A stretch of 38,372 bases of DNA from Planctomyces sp. SH-PL62 (GCA_945905295.1 CAMDPX010000049.1:1-38372), one strand, 5' to 3'; shown: positions 15,889 to 24,849, numbered from the stretch's first letter. A program made the numbers and translations. Notes: generated by a model from the letters alone, not told the origin.

Positions 15889-18429
15889 ATGAGCCGAGCC
15901 ATTCAGATTCTGCTGATCGCGCTGTTGCCCTGTGGGATGATCCGCGCGGCGGAACCGACACTCGATCCAGAGTCGATCAAGTTCTTCGAGTCGAAAGTCC
16001 GGCCGGTATTGATCGCACGCTGCTTGAAGTGTCATGGCCCCGCGCAGCAAAAGGGGCAACTACGTCTCGACTCGCGCGAGGCCGTGCTCAAAGGTGGCGA
16101 GAGCGGCGAGGTTGTCGTCAGTGGCAAACCGGGCGAGAGTCTGCTCATCGAAGCGATCAATCGGACTGGCCTCGAAATGCCACCGGACACGCCGCTGAAA
16201 GAAAATGAGATCGCCGCGCTGACCGAATGGGTGCGGCGCGGTCTGCCGTGGCCGACAGTCGATGGCAAGTCGCGAACGCTCGAACCGGGCGGCAAAGGGA
16301 TCACCGATGCCGACAAGCAATACTGGGCTTTCCAACCGATCAAAAATCCAGCCGTCCCCGATTTGAAATCTCAAATCTCAAATCTCAAATCTCAGATTCG
16401 CAATCCGATCGACCAGTTCATCGTCGCGCGACTTCAAGCCGACGGCTTCACTCCTGCCTCCGAAGCCGACCGCCGCACGCTAATCCGACGGCTGACGTTC
16501 GACCTTACTGGCCTGCCGCCAACGCCGGTCGAGATCGCTGAGTTTGAAAACGACTCGCGCGACGATGCCTATGAACGCCTCGTTGATCGCCTGCTTGACA
16601 GCCCGGCCTACGGCGAGCGTTGGGCGCGGCATTGGCTCGACCTCGTGCGGTACGCCGAGTCCGACGGATATCGCAAAGACGATTATCGGCCGCATGCTTG
16701 GCGGTATCGTGATTACGTCGTTCGCTCTTTCCAAACCGACAAGCCGTTCGATCGGTTTGTCCAAGAGCAAATTGCCGGTGACGAGATCGACCCCGACAAC
16801 CCCGATGCGCTCGCGGCGACCGGTTACTTGCGGCTGTCGCTCTACGAATACAACCAACGCGATGCTCGCACTCAGCGAAACGAAATTCTCAACGACATCA
16901 CTGACGTGACTGGCGATGTGTTTTTGGGTTTCGGGATGGGCTGTGCTCGGTGTCACGACCACAAGTTCGATCCGATCTTGCAGAAGGATTATTTCCGTCT
17001 GCGAGCCTTCTTCGCCGGCATCCTGCCGCAAGACGCGAAGCCGCTGGCCACGAAGGCCGAGATCGAAGCTCATCAAGCAAAGCATGCCGAGTGGGAAGCG
17101 AAGACGGCCGACATCCGCGCACAACTCGCTGAGTTAGAGAAGCCGCACTTCGCCAAACTGAAAGCCAGTGCGATCTTCAAATTCCCGGCCGAAATTCAAA
17201 CGATCTTGAAGACCGACGATGTTCGCCAACTGACGCCGCTCGACCGACAGCTCTACGACTTGGCGTATCGCCAAGTGCAGTACGAGCACGATCAAATTGG
17301 CACGAAGCTCAAGGACGAGTCCAAGAAGAAGTGGGACGAACTGCGAGCGGAGTTGAAGAAGTTCGACGACCTCAAGCCCGCCGCGCTGCCGATCGGTTAT
17401 GCGGTGACGGACGTCGGCCCCATCGCTCCGCCGACCGTGATTCCCGGTGACAAATCTGAAACCGATATCGTTCCCGGCCCGCTCTCGGTCCTCGACGATT
17501 CGCAGACGAAGATTGTGCCGCTCGTCACTTCTCCGAATTCCTCTGGCCGGCGAGCCGAGTTGGCTCGTTGGCTGACTTCGCCCGAAAATCCGCTGACGCC
17601 GCGCGTGATGGTCAATCGCATTTGGCAGTATCACTTCGGCAAAGGTTTAGTGGCGACATCGAGCGACTTCGGCCGCCTTGGCGAATCGCCCAGCCATCCA
17701 GAGTTGCTCGATTGGCTGGCGAGCCGCTTCGTAGGTCAGGCTTTCCAGCCTGACCCAAATACGCAATCGACGTCGAACGGGGTCAGGCTGGAAAGCCTGA
17801 CCTACAAGCCGTGGTCGTTCAAATCGCTGCATCGTTTGATCGTGACGTCTGCGACATACCGGCAATCGGCAGCGCATCCCGATGCTGACAAGCAAGCTCT
17901 CAAAGACCCCTCCAATCGGTTGCTGTGGCGAGCCAACATCCGACGGCTCGATGCCGAACAGATACGCGACTCGATGCTGCTGGTCTCCGGCAAGCTCGAC
18001 ATGACTTCCGGAGGGCCGAGCGTCCCTGCCTCGAAACCGCGCCGGTCGATCTTCACTGAGCAGCGCCGCAACTCACCCGATCCACTGTTGGACGTCTTCG
18101 ATTCGGCCGACGGATTTTCGAGTACTCCCGAACGCAACGTGACTACGACGCCAACTCAGGCTTTGCTGATGATCAACAGCAAAGACTCGCTGGCCCGCGC
18201 TGCGGAGTTTGCTCGCCGAGTGAAATCGGAATCCGGCGACGATCGGGAGTCGCAGATCGCGCTGGCGTACCGACTCGCCTTCGGTCGCGACGTGACCGAA
18301 GCGGAAATCAAAACGGCTCTCGACTTCTTCAACCGCCAAGCCGCCCGCAACGCCGCAGCCGCTTCGTCCGTGTTGTCTGATTTCTGTCATGTGCTGCTGA
18401 ACTCGAACGAGTTCTTGTATGTGGATTGA
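15889..18429 (+). CDS. Secreted PSD1/planctomycete cytochrome C protein (DUF1549-DUF1553), copy 2, with an in-frame repeat insertion
   Basis: 846 residues. Signal peptide MSRAIQILLIALLPCGMIRA; cytochrome domain with CLKCH at 45-49 and the LRLDSREAVLKGG block; DUF1549 from about 160 to 360, including WARHWLDLVRYAESDGY and ARCHDHKFDP; a charged helical stretch from about 385 to 480; DUF1553 from about 555 to 815. It lacks the large lectin-like insert of copy 1. Two repeats are read through: the AAATCTC tract (KSQISNLKSQI) before DUF1549, and doublet R2 (17731-17805), which adds exactly 25 residues (VGQAFQPDP..VRLESLTYK) inside DUF1553 between LLDWLASRF and PWSFKSLHRLI. The reading frame remains intact. 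The EF-hand/propeller gene begins 3 bp after its stop. Confidence 0.94.
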   Translation: MSRAIQILLIALLPCGMIRAAEPTLDPESIKFFESKVRPVLIARCLKCHGPAQQKGQLRLDSREAVLKGGESGEVVVSGKPGESLLIEAINRTGLEMPPDTPLKENEIAALTEWVRRGLPWPTVDGKSRTLEPGGKGITDADKQYWAFQPIKNPAVPDLKSQISNLKSQIRNPIDQFIVARLQADGFTPASEADRRTLIRRLTFDLTGLPPTPVEIAEFENDSRDDAYERLVDRLLDSPAYGERWARHWLDLVRYAESDGYRKDDYRPHAWRYRDYVVRSFQTDKPFDRFVQEQIAGDEIDPDNPDALAATGYLRLSLYEYNQRDARTQRNEILNDITDVTGDVFLGFGMGCARCHDHKFDPILQKDYFRLRAFFAGILPQDAKPLATKAEIEAHQAKHAEWEAKTADIRAQLAELEKPHFAKLKASAIFKFPAEIQTILKTDDVRQLTPLDRQLYDLAYRQVQYEHDQIGTKLKDESKKKWDELRAELKKFDDLKPAALPIGYAVTDVGPIAPPTVIPGDKSETDIVPGPLSVLDDSQTKIVPLVTSPNSSGRRAELARWLTSPENPLTPRVMVNRIWQYHFGKGLVATSSDFGRLGESPSHPELLDWLASRFVGQAFQPDPNTQSTSNGVRLESLTYKPWSFKSLHRLIVTSATYRQSAAHPDADKQALKDPSNRLLWRANIRRLDAEQIRDSMLLVSGKLDMTSGGPSVPASKPRRSIFTEQRRNSPDPLLDVFDSADGFSSTPERNVTTTPTQALLMINSKDSLARAAEFARRVKSESGDDRESQIALAYRLAFGRDVTEAEIKTALDFFNRQAARNAAAASSVLSDFCHVLLNSNEFLYVD
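16366..16394. repeat. AAATCTC heptanucleotide repeat inside PSD1 gene 2
   Basis: Four near-perfect AAATCTC units encoding KSQISNLKSQI at the boundary between the cytochrome and DUF1549 domains. This is the same location as the tract at 3988-4014 in the other PSD1 gene. Confidence 0.8.
17731..17805. repeat. R2 inverted-repeat doublet inside a coding region
   Basis: Arms 17731-17756 and 17780-17805 (26 bp, perfect) around a 23-bp loop, 75 bp in all. It is read in frame as 25 codons inside the DUF1553 part of PSD1 copy 2. The arm begins GTAGGTCAGGCTTTCCAGCC. Confidence 0.95.
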
Positions 18430-18432
18430 GCC

Positions 18433-20475
18433 ATGTTTCACCGCGCTGCCCTTGTTGAAACATTCTGGCGAGCGGGGCGGCGTCAGCCCCCCGGTTCCTG
18501 GATCGAATACACCGGGGGGCTGACGCCGCCCCGCTCGCCGGTTTCCTGTCTGGCCGTGCTGTGTTCGATGTGCCTGCTTGCCACACCGTTCTTGCGTGCC
18601 GACGAACCGGAGACCGCGCCGACGGACGCTCAGATCAAAGCGTTTGAGAAAGCGGATCAAAACAACGATGCCAAGTTGTCCGTCGAGGAATTCATCGTCA
18701 ACCGCGGCGCGGCCGAGTTCGCCAGGCGGGACTTCAAGTTGTTCGACTTCAACGATGACGGTGTGCTCAAGCTGGAGGAGTTCGCGTGTGTGCGGACGGA
18801 ATCCTCCTTCGATCAACCGGGTGTGATGCCCAGCTATCTGGCGAGCTGTGCCGATCAAGCGGTTGCCGCGCTCGATAAGGCATTCGGAAGCTGGGATCAG
18901 AACCCGGAACTCGAAGTGAATCGGGGAACGTTCATCGCGGCAATCGTCCGAGATCTCGGAAACAACGTGCTACCCGTCAATCTGCAAGAGGTGGACCCCG
19001 ACAACAATCGCAAAGTGAGCCGCAAGGAAGCTCGGCGGTTCGTCGAGAACCAGTTGGGAATTCGTCGCGGCGACGGCAAGCTGTTGCAGTTTCCGAATGG
19101 AAACGTCGCCAACTACGCCGTGTTCCTGCACGCCGATGCCGATCGGAATGATGTCCTCGATCGAACCGAGTTTCTCAAGCGGACCTACGGTGATCCCAAG
19201 CTGGTCGCCGAGGAATTTGCCAAGCTGAACACCGACGGCGACGAGGTAATCTCGTTCGACGAATTCTGCCGCCTGCCGGTGCGCGGCTTCGCCGATCCGG
19301 TGGCGGAGTTTCGGCATCTGGATGCCAACCTGGATGCTCGTGTGGACCCGCTCGAACTGCTGACGAGGGCTCCCGAATGGCAACGAAAACTCGCCGAGCA
19401 CACGTTTCCCGGATTTGATCTCGATCAAGATGGCGTACTGTCGCTGTCGGAATACCGGCTGACTCCGATCGCCAACAAGGTGCAGCCTTGGGCGGTGGTG
19501 CTCAGTGATCTCGATGACGACGAAGCGCTCTCGTTTGCCGAGTTCAAGTTTGAGCCGAAGCGTTTCCCGTTGCTGTGGCTGCTCTACTTTCACCGGCTGG
19601 ACGTGAATCGCGACGAGTCTCTCTCGTTGAACGAGTATTACTTCAAAACGAAATCGCCGATCGAGTTCTTCGTCATGAACGGCGACGGCACCGGCTGGCA
19701 GCACTACTTCAAGTTTGAAGGACGATCGAGCGTCGGCTCACCCGCGGTGTCGCCGAACGGAAAGATGCTGGCGTTCGATTCGCACCTGAGAAATGACCTC
19801 AGCACAAACACGGTCTATGTGATGGATCTGGTGGCCAAGAATCCGCACGCCATTTGTGTCGGGATGATGCCAACCTGGTCCCCCGACGGAAGACGCTTGG
19901 CCTGCTCGCGGAGCGGCACGAACAGCACTCCCTACGGAATCTGGACGATCGGTACAGACGCCGATGACGCACAACACATTGCACCGGGTTGGGGAGCTCA
20001 ATGGTCCCCCGACGGCAAGCGGATCGCGTTTTACTCCGGCCTCGAAATCCGAGCGTTCAATGTCGAAACGAAAGAAACCGAAATCCTGTTGCCGGCCGAC
20101 GAGAATCCCTATCGGCAGATCTTCTGGAACATGTCCTGGTCTCCCGACAGCAAGCAACTCGGCCTGAGAGGTCTGAAGCCCGACAACGTGACGCAAGAGT
20201 TTGCGACTCTCGCCCCGACCGCGACACCGAAGCTGAAAACGCGAGCGACCAACAAGGTTCAAGTTGCCGAGGACTCCGCATGGCATCCCAACGGCGAACG
20301 AGTCATCTTCGCGATGCACTGTCCCGAACGCGTTCACCTGCAGTTGTACGAATTCAATCCGCAGACCGACGATCCTCCGAAGTTGCTCAAGGGCCAAGAC
20401 GCCACTCGCAACAACAGCAGTCCTTGTTGGACCCCAGACGGCAAACGCCTGATTGTGGTCAGCGTGGCGGACTGA
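18433..20475 (+). CDS. Secreted EF-hand and PD40 beta-propeller protein
   Basis: 680 residues. After a hydrophobic export segment (CLAVLCSMCLLATPFLRADEP, residues about 39-58) come about nine EF-hand-like loops, for example ADQNNDAKLSVEEF, FDFNDDGVLKLEEF, ADADRNDVLDRTEF, LNTDGDEVISFDEF, FDLDQDGVLSLSEY and LDVNRDESLSLNEY. These should bind calcium. From about residue 430 there are six PD40/TolB-type blades (SPNGKMLAFDS, WSPDGRRLACS, WSPDGKRIAFYS, WSPDSKQLGL, WHPNGERVIFA, WTPDGKRLIVV), enough for a six-blade propeller. Doublet R1 (18467-18539) is read through between the start and the export segment. It supplies the Arg just before the hydrophobic core. The gene lies 3 bp after PSD1 copy 2, so the products may act together outside the cytoplasm. 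The true start is uncertain. Confidence 0.85.
   Translation: MFHRAALVETFWRAGRRQPPGSWIEYTGGLTPPRSPVSCLAVLCSMCLLATPFLRADEPETAPTDAQIKAFEKADQNNDAKLSVEEFIVNRGAAEFARRDFKLFDFNDDGVLKLEEFACVRTESSFDQPGVMPSYLASCADQAVAALDKAFGSWDQNPELEVNRGTFIAAIVRDLGNNVLPVNLQEVDPDNNRKVSRKEARRFVENQLGIRRGDGKLLQFPNGNVANYAVFLHADADRNDVLDRTEFLKRTYGDPKLVAEEFAKLNTDGDEVISFDEFCRLPVRGFADPVAEFRHLDANLDARVDPLELLTRAPEWQRKLAEHTFPGFDLDQDGVLSLSEYRLTPIANKVQPWAVVLSDLDDDEALSFAEFKFEPKRFPLLWLLYFHRLDVNRDESLSLNEYYFKTKSPIEFFVMNGDGTGWQHYFKFEGRSSVGSPAVSPNGKMLAFDSHLRNDLSTNTVYVMDLVAKNPHAICVGMMPTWSPDGRRLACSRSGTNSTPYGIWTIGTDADDAQHIAPGWGAQWSPDGKRIAFYSGLEIRAFNVETKETEILLPADENPYRQIFWNMSWSPDSKQLGLRGLKPDNVTQEFATLAPTATPKLKTRATNKVQVAEDSAWHPNGERVIFAMHCPERVHLQLYEFNPQTDDPPKLLKGQDATRNNSSPCWTPDGKRLIVVSVAD
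18467..18539. repeat. R1 inverted-repeat doublet inside the signal-peptide region
   Basis: Perfect 29-bp arms 18467-18495 and 18511-18539 around a 15-bp loop. It is read as RAGRRQPPG..TGGLTPPRS near the N-terminus of the EF-hand protein. Other R1 copies: 36405-36488 (doublet), 126-148 and 38177-38205 (single arms). Confidence 0.95.
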
Positions 20476-20476
20476 C

Positions 20477-20497
20477 AAAAAGACTCCCGACCCCTTC
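20477..20497. repeat. R8 single arm
   Basis: The 21 bp starting AAAAAGACTCCCGACC match the outer part of the right arm of the R8 doublets at 30087-30113 and 31188-31213. No partner arm is found nearby. It begins 1 bp after the stop of the EF-hand/propeller gene. Confidence 0.75.
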
Positions 20498-20543
20498 GCG
20501 AACCAACGCCATTGGCCGACATCCAGAAAGCATTTCCCAAGCG

Positions 20544-21065
20544 ATGAGCGTCCCCGTCGAACCGAAGCCATCGTCGAGCCTCATCGCGACGGCCTATCAC
20601 GAAGCGGGGCATGCCGTGATCGCGCTGGCTCTGGGCCGCGCGGTGCAGCGAGTCAGCATCTTGCCGGGCCACGCCTGGCTCGGCCGCTGCGAGTTCCAGA
20701 AGGGTCGCGTTCGTCCCTCGGAAGATTGGTTGGAACGTGAGATTCTCATTTCCCTCGCCGGCGCAGCGGCCGAAGCTCGACACACCGGAGCGTATGCCTG
20801 GGACGGAGCCACCGCCGACCTGCGAACCGTCCGCCGACTCGCCGTGCAGCGAGCCAGCGAGCGACAAGCCGAACGGCTCGAACGCCGGCTCTTGGCCAAG
20901 GTGGAACATCTGCTCGATCAAGCCGGTCACTGGCGAGCGGTCGAACTCATCGCGGTGGAACTGCTGCGTTGCGAAACCATCAGTGGCCGAGCGGTTCGTC
21001 ATTTGTTCGACCAGGGAAGCAGACAGGCTGATGCCTCCGTCTTGGCTGGACGAGACGGGGAATGA
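20544..21065 (+). CDS. Stand-alone M41-like (FtsH peptidase-type) zinc metalloprotease domain
   Basis: 173 residues from the ATG at 20544 (MSVPVEPKPSS). The zinc site H19-E20-x-x-H23 lies in TAYHEAGHAVIALALGRAVQRVSI, which matches the start of the FtsH protease domain. LAGAAAEARHTGAYAWDGATADLRTVRRLA gives the FtsH-like third ligand, D92. There is no AAA+ ATPase domain and no membrane segment, so it is only the protease half of the FtsH plan. Such single-domain M41-like proteins are known in planctomycetes and phages; substrates are unknown. The frame is open far upstream, inside the preceding gene, but that part is out of frame with it and not real. It probably shares the transcript of the EF-hand gene, 68 bp upstream. 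Confidence 0.8.
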   Translation: MSVPVEPKPSSSLIATAYHEAGHAVIALALGRAVQRVSILPGHAWLGRCEFQKGRVRPSEDWLEREILISLAGAAAEARHTGAYAWDGATADLRTVRRLAVQRASERQAERLERRLLAKVEHLLDQAGHWRAVELIAVELLRCETISGRAVRHLFDQGSRQADASVLAGRDGE

Positions 21066-21171
21066 CGGAGCAAACGCCGAGCGTACGACCGGCACGACCT
21101 GGTCTCGGCGATCAACGGGCATCGTGCGATCGTCCGGCATCAGGTTTTCGGTTCTTGATTCACGGAGGCGA

Positions 21172-21246
21172 ATGCTGGCCGAACTCGTCATCAAGGATGT
21201 TGGCGATTCGATCGTCGCTCAATTGGTCATGCAGGCGCGCGGCTAA
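21172..21246 (+). pseudogene. Possible remnant of a FitA-like antitoxin
   Basis: A 24-codon frame (MLAELVIKDVGDSIVAQLVM..) with a near-perfect ribosome site, GGAGG, about 5-9 bp before the ATG. The start resembles FitA/VapB-type ribbon-helix-helix antitoxins, which begin M-A-x-L-x-I-[KR]-[ND]-[LV]-x-D and continue with a helix. It ends at a stop before the helix is complete. No toxin (PIN) gene follows; the next gene is rhaB on the other strand. It is either a decayed antitoxin or a chance match. The rest of 21066-21261 shows nothing clear. Confidence 0.3.
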
Positions 21247-21261
21247 TTGTCGGGATGCGTA

Positions 21262-22758
21262 TTATGACTTCGGTCGCTTCAGCAATTCCGTGAACCGAGC
21301 ATTCGCCGCTTGCCAATCGGACGCGTTCGTCGGTTCGTAGTGTTTGAGTTCACTCGATCGCCGCACGACCTCGCGGATGTCGGACAGTGAGCCAATCTCC
21401 CCCGACGTGCGCGCTTGCACCAGCACGTTGCCCAGTGCGGTCGCCTCGACGGGGCCGGTCACGACCGGACGGCCGCAGGCGTTCGCGGTGAATTGATTGA
21501 GCAACTCGTTCTTCGTGCCGCCGCCGACGATGTGAATGACTTCGATCGGCACGCCAGTCAGCTCTTCCATCCAGCCGAGCACCACGCGGTACTTGAGCGC
21601 GAGGCTTTCCAAACAGCAGCGAATGAGTTGCCCTTCGGACTCCGGTACCGGCTGATTGGTCTGGCGGCAGAAGTTTTGAATCGCGGTCGGCATGTCATCC
21701 GGGCTGAGGAATTGCGGATCGTCCGGGTCGATGAGCGAGGCGAACGGCGTCGCGGCGGTCGCGAGCTGCACCATCGGCCCGTAATCGAGCGGCCGGCCAT
21801 GCCGCTCGAACGAACGGCGGCATTCTTGGACCAGCCACAAGCCCATGATGTTTTTCAACAGCCGATACGTGCCGTCGATGCCTCCTTCGTTTGTGACGTT
21901 GAGTTCCAGTGCTCGCGGTGTGAGCACCGCGTGTTGCACTTCGACCCCCATCAGCGACCACGTTCCCGAACTGATGTAGGCCCAGCTCGGCGAGCCGGTT
22001 TTATCCGTCGGCACCGCCGCGACCGCGCTCCCCGTGTCGTGAGTTGCCGGCGCGACGACGTTGATTCGGCCGAGATTCGTGCGGCGTGCCACGTCCTCTC
22101 GCAATGCTCCCAGTTTTGTCCCCGGTGCGATGACTTCGGGGAAGGAGTGCGACGGAATCTCCAGCCGCTTAAGCATGTCGAACGCCCACGTCCGCTTCGT
22201 GGCATCGAAACATTGTGTCGTCGTCGCGTTCGTGAACTCGACCACGCGGCTGCCGCACAGCAGCCAATTCACGAAGTCGGGCATCATCAGGAACACATCG
22301 GCCATCCGCATCAGCTCGGCATTCGTCTGACTCATCGCCAGCAGTTGGTAGAGCGTGTTGATCTCCATGAACTGCAAACCGGTCGCGGCGAAGATGTCGC
22401 CGCGAGAGACTTTCGTCAGCGCGTGATTGAGCATCCCACGCGAACGGGCGTCGCGGTAATGGTACGGCGCGCCGAGCATCTCGTTGGTCTTGGTCAGCAA
22501 GACGTAATCGACGCCCCAGGTATCGACGCCGACGCTGGTGATCGCCGATCCAAATTTGGTGGCCGCCGCGCTCAGCCCGTTCTGGATGTCGGCCCACAGA
22601 CGGAGCACATCCCAGCGCAGCGTCCCGCCGATGTTGACGGCGCCATTGGGAAAACGGTGCAACTCGTCCAACTGCACGCGCTGTCCATCGAACAATCCTG
22701 CAACCACTCGGCCGCTCTCGGCCCCTAAATCGACCGCCAGATAACACCGGTTCGTCAT
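21262..22758 (-). CDS. rhaB: L-rhamnulokinase
   Basis: 498 residues of the FGGY carbohydrate kinase family, phosphorylating L-rhamnulose at O1. The N-terminal phosphate loop [17 protein letters not shown] and [13 protein letters not shown], then [11 protein letters not shown] and the [10 protein letters not shown] block, are typical of RhaB. The C-terminal part shows the ATP-site segments [33 protein letters not shown] and [25 protein letters not shown] read in part. No rhaA, rhaD or transporter gene is next to it, so the pathway is dispersed or lies outside the window. Rhamnose from algal polysaccharides is a common planctomycete substrate. Doublet R7 lies just upstream of the start. Confidence 0.94.
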   Translation of the reverse strand: MTNRCYLAVDLGAESGRVVAGLFDGQRVQLDELHRFPNGAVNIGGTLRWDVLRLWADIQNGLSAAATKFGSAITSVGVDTWGVDYVLLTKTNEMLGAPYHYRDARSRGMLNHALTKVSRGDIFAATGLQFMEINTLYQLLAMSQTNAELMRMADVFLMMPDFVNWLLCGSRVVEFTNATTTQCFDATKRTWAFDMLKRLEIPSHSFPEVIAPGTKLGALREDVARRTNLGRINVVAPATHDTGSAVAAVPTDKTGSPSWAYISSGTWSLMGVEVQHAVLTPRALELNVTNEGGIDGTYRLLKNIMGLWLVQECRRSFERHGRPLDYGPMVQLATAATPFASLIDPDDPQFLSPDDMPTAIQNFCRQTNQPVPESEGQLIRCCLESLALKYRVVLGWMEELTGVPIEVIHIVGGGTKNELLNQFTANACGRPVVTGPVEATALGNVLVQARTSGEIGSLSDIREVVRRSSELKHYEPTNASDWQAANARFTELLKRPKS

Positions 22759-22777
22759 GATGCCGCCTAAAGATTCG

Positions 22778-22840
22778 TAGCCGCGTTCGCCAGAACGCGG
22801 GCTGATCCGTGTGTTTCCCGCACTCTGGCGAGTGCGGCTA
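22778..22840. repeat. R7 inverted-repeat doublet
   Basis: Arms 22778-22801 and 22817-22840. Each arm is a hairpin around GCCA/TGGC. The stem is GCGTTC/GAACGC in the left arm and GCACTC/GAGTGC in the right arm, so the sequence differs while pairing within each arm is kept. It lies between rhaB and the phosphatase gene. A second R7 copy is at 32380-32455. Confidence 0.9.
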
Positions 22841-22922
22841 TGGGCCGATCATCTCTGAGGGTCCGCTTCGCACAAAACGCTGCGTCAGCATGACGAACAT
22901 TCCGTCGATCGACCAGCGAATC

Positions 22923-24551
22923 TCAGGCGACTTCACGGGCAATGCCCAGCAGGCACGTATCGTCTGATGGGCGGCGAGTCGCGCGAAAGTCCGCGACGTC
23001 GGCAATGATCGCCGCGACGCGAGCGGACAAGCTGGGTTGCGCCGCGGCAATTTGGGTCGACAGTCGCGAGGAGCCGTACAAGCTGTTGTCCGGTGCCATC
23101 GCTTCGATCAGGCCGTCGGTCATCAGATAAATTTCGTCGCCTGGCCGTAACAGCGTGTGCATTGGATGAAACTTTTCGTTCGACGAAATCCCAAGCGGGA
23201 AGCTCGACTTGCTGTTGGACAACGATTCCACCAAGCCTGTGTCGTGATGGCGCAACACCGGGGCGGGATGGCCGGCGTTCATGACCGTCAGCAAATTCGT
23301 ATTCGCGTCGATCAGACACAGACAGAACGTGATGAAGCCCTCGTCGATTCCGCACACGAACTGATTCAGCGAGTGCATCGCCAGCTTGAGTGTTTCCGCA
23401 GAGGCCAGGCAATGCCGGACTTCGGAGGCGAATTGCGCCATCAGCAACGCGGCTGGCAGCGATTTCCCGCAAGCGTCCGCGATCCCCAGCATCACGCGAC
23501 CGTCCGGCAGAGAGTCCCAAAAATAGAAGTCTCCGCCGACGCTTTCGGCCGCTTCGTAATGGCTCTCGAAGACATATCCCGGCAGATTCGGACGCTGACG
23601 CGGCAGCATGCGCATCTGGATTTGCCGCGCGGTTTCGAGTTGCCGGTGTGTTTGATCCAGTCGCAAGACGGCCGTGTGAGACTTCGCATATTCGATGGCC
23701 TGCCCGGTCAGGATGCCGATCGTCCCAATCAATTCGACGTCGTCTTCCGTGAAGACGCGATGATCGTCATCGGTCTCCAACAGAATCGTCCCCAGCTTGG
23801 CGCGCGACGGCGCGACAATCGGCACGCACAACGTGTTCGAGCCGGCGACATCCAATACCGATTCCTCGTCACCCGACTCGACAGACTTCACCAACGGTTG
23901 CCCGGAGATCACGACTTGCTTGGCCAGTTCACTCCCGATGGGCACGCGCGTGATGATCGAGCTGTCGTCATCGCGGCCGTGCTTCATCGCCACCGGCGTT
24001 AAGGTTCCCCCCGCATCGACCAACTGAATCTCGCCGACATCTGCCTGGGGAAAGATGTCAAACAGCAAGTCCAACACGCGCGGAAAGAGTTCCTCGACAT
24101 TCAAGCTGCTGCCGAGCCGTCGCGTGATCTCCAACAAACTGTGCAAGCGATTGCTGTAGCCCAGCGCAGCAATCTGCGTGCGCGTGGGTGGCAGCGACGT
24201 CATCGCCCCGTTTTGGGTCGGGCTGAGCGTGAATTGGGACGTGTCTGCCAGCGGAGCATCGGTCGTACAGAACGCAATCGGAACGTCAAAGATGTTGATG
24301 CGGTCGCCATCCTTCAGAGTCGTGGCCTTCGACACGCGGCGGCCGTTCAAGAACGTGCCGTGAGCGCTCCCCAAGTCTTCCACTTGATACTGCTGTCCGT
24401 CAAAAAAGACTCGGGCATGCTTGCGAGAAACCGTGCGCTTCATCAGCACGATGTCGCAATACCCTTCGCGACCGATCACAGCGTCGCGTTGCTGATCCAG
24501 CGCATATCGAGCCCCCTGCGCGGGCGGGGCCAGCACAACCAGTCCAGGCAT
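22923..24551 (-). CDS. FHA-GAF-PP2C (RsbU/SpoIIE-type) serine phosphatase
   Basis: 542 residues. Residues about 20-95 form an FHA domain (VIGREGYCDIVL, RTVSRKHARVFF, LGSAHGTFLNGRRV), which binds phosphothreonine. A GAF-like sensor domain follows at about 140-300 (RLHSLLEITRRLGSSLNVEELFPRVLDLLFD read in part), then a coiled linker (QLETARQIQMRMLP). The C-terminal PP2C-type phosphatase has the metal Asp residues in VGGDFYFWD, MLGIADACGKSLPAAL, and DEIYLMTDGLIEA. The protein probably reverses serine phosphorylation, for example of an anti-sigma-factor antagonist, in answer to a phosphoprotein and a GAF signal. No partner-switching kinase or anti-anti-sigma gene is nearby, so the target is unknown. 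Confidence 0.92.
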   Translation of the reverse strand: MPGLVVLAPPAQGARYALDQQRDAVIGREGYCDIVLMKRTVSRKHARVFFDGQQYQVEDLGSAHGTFLNGRRVSKATTLKDGDRINIFDVPIAFCTTDAPLADTSQFTLSPTQNGAMTSLPPTRTQIAALGYSNRLHSLLEITRRLGSSLNVEELFPRVLDLLFDIFPQADVGEIQLVDAGGTLTPVAMKHGRDDDSSIITRVPIGSELAKQVVISGQPLVKSVESGDEESVLDVAGSNTLCVPIVAPSRAKLGTILLETDDDHRVFTEDDVELIGTIGILTGQAIEYAKSHTAVLRLDQTHRQLETARQIQMRMLPRQRPNLPGYVFESHYEAAESVGGDFYFWDSLPDGRVMLGIADACGKSLPAALLMAQFASEVRHCLASAETLKLAMHSLNQFVCGIDEGFITFCLCLIDANTNLLTVMNAGHPAPVLRHHDTGLVESLSNSKSSFPLGISSNEKFHPMHTLLRPGDEIYLMTDGLIEAMAPDNSLYGSSRLSTQIAAAQPSLSARVAAIIADVADFRATRRPSDDTCLLGIAREVA

Positions 24552-24849
24552 AATGTCACCGCGTCCTACAGGATGTCATTCATCGGGAGTTGCTTCCGAA
24601 GCCGACTGAGCGCGGCCCATTCGTACCATCCAGCGCGGAATTCCGCCACCAATCACAACTCCCGGCAACGCAAAACCGAAGAGATCGGGCGTTGTCACGC
24701 AATCAGAAATGCCGGACGCCTGTTGTCGATCATCACTCGCCTCGGTACGTTGTGGCTCGATGCGGCAATCATCCTGGAAATTCCATCGGCCGCAGGACGC
24801 GAGCGCGTTCCGGTTGATGATGAAGACAAAGTCGGTCACGAGAGCGATC

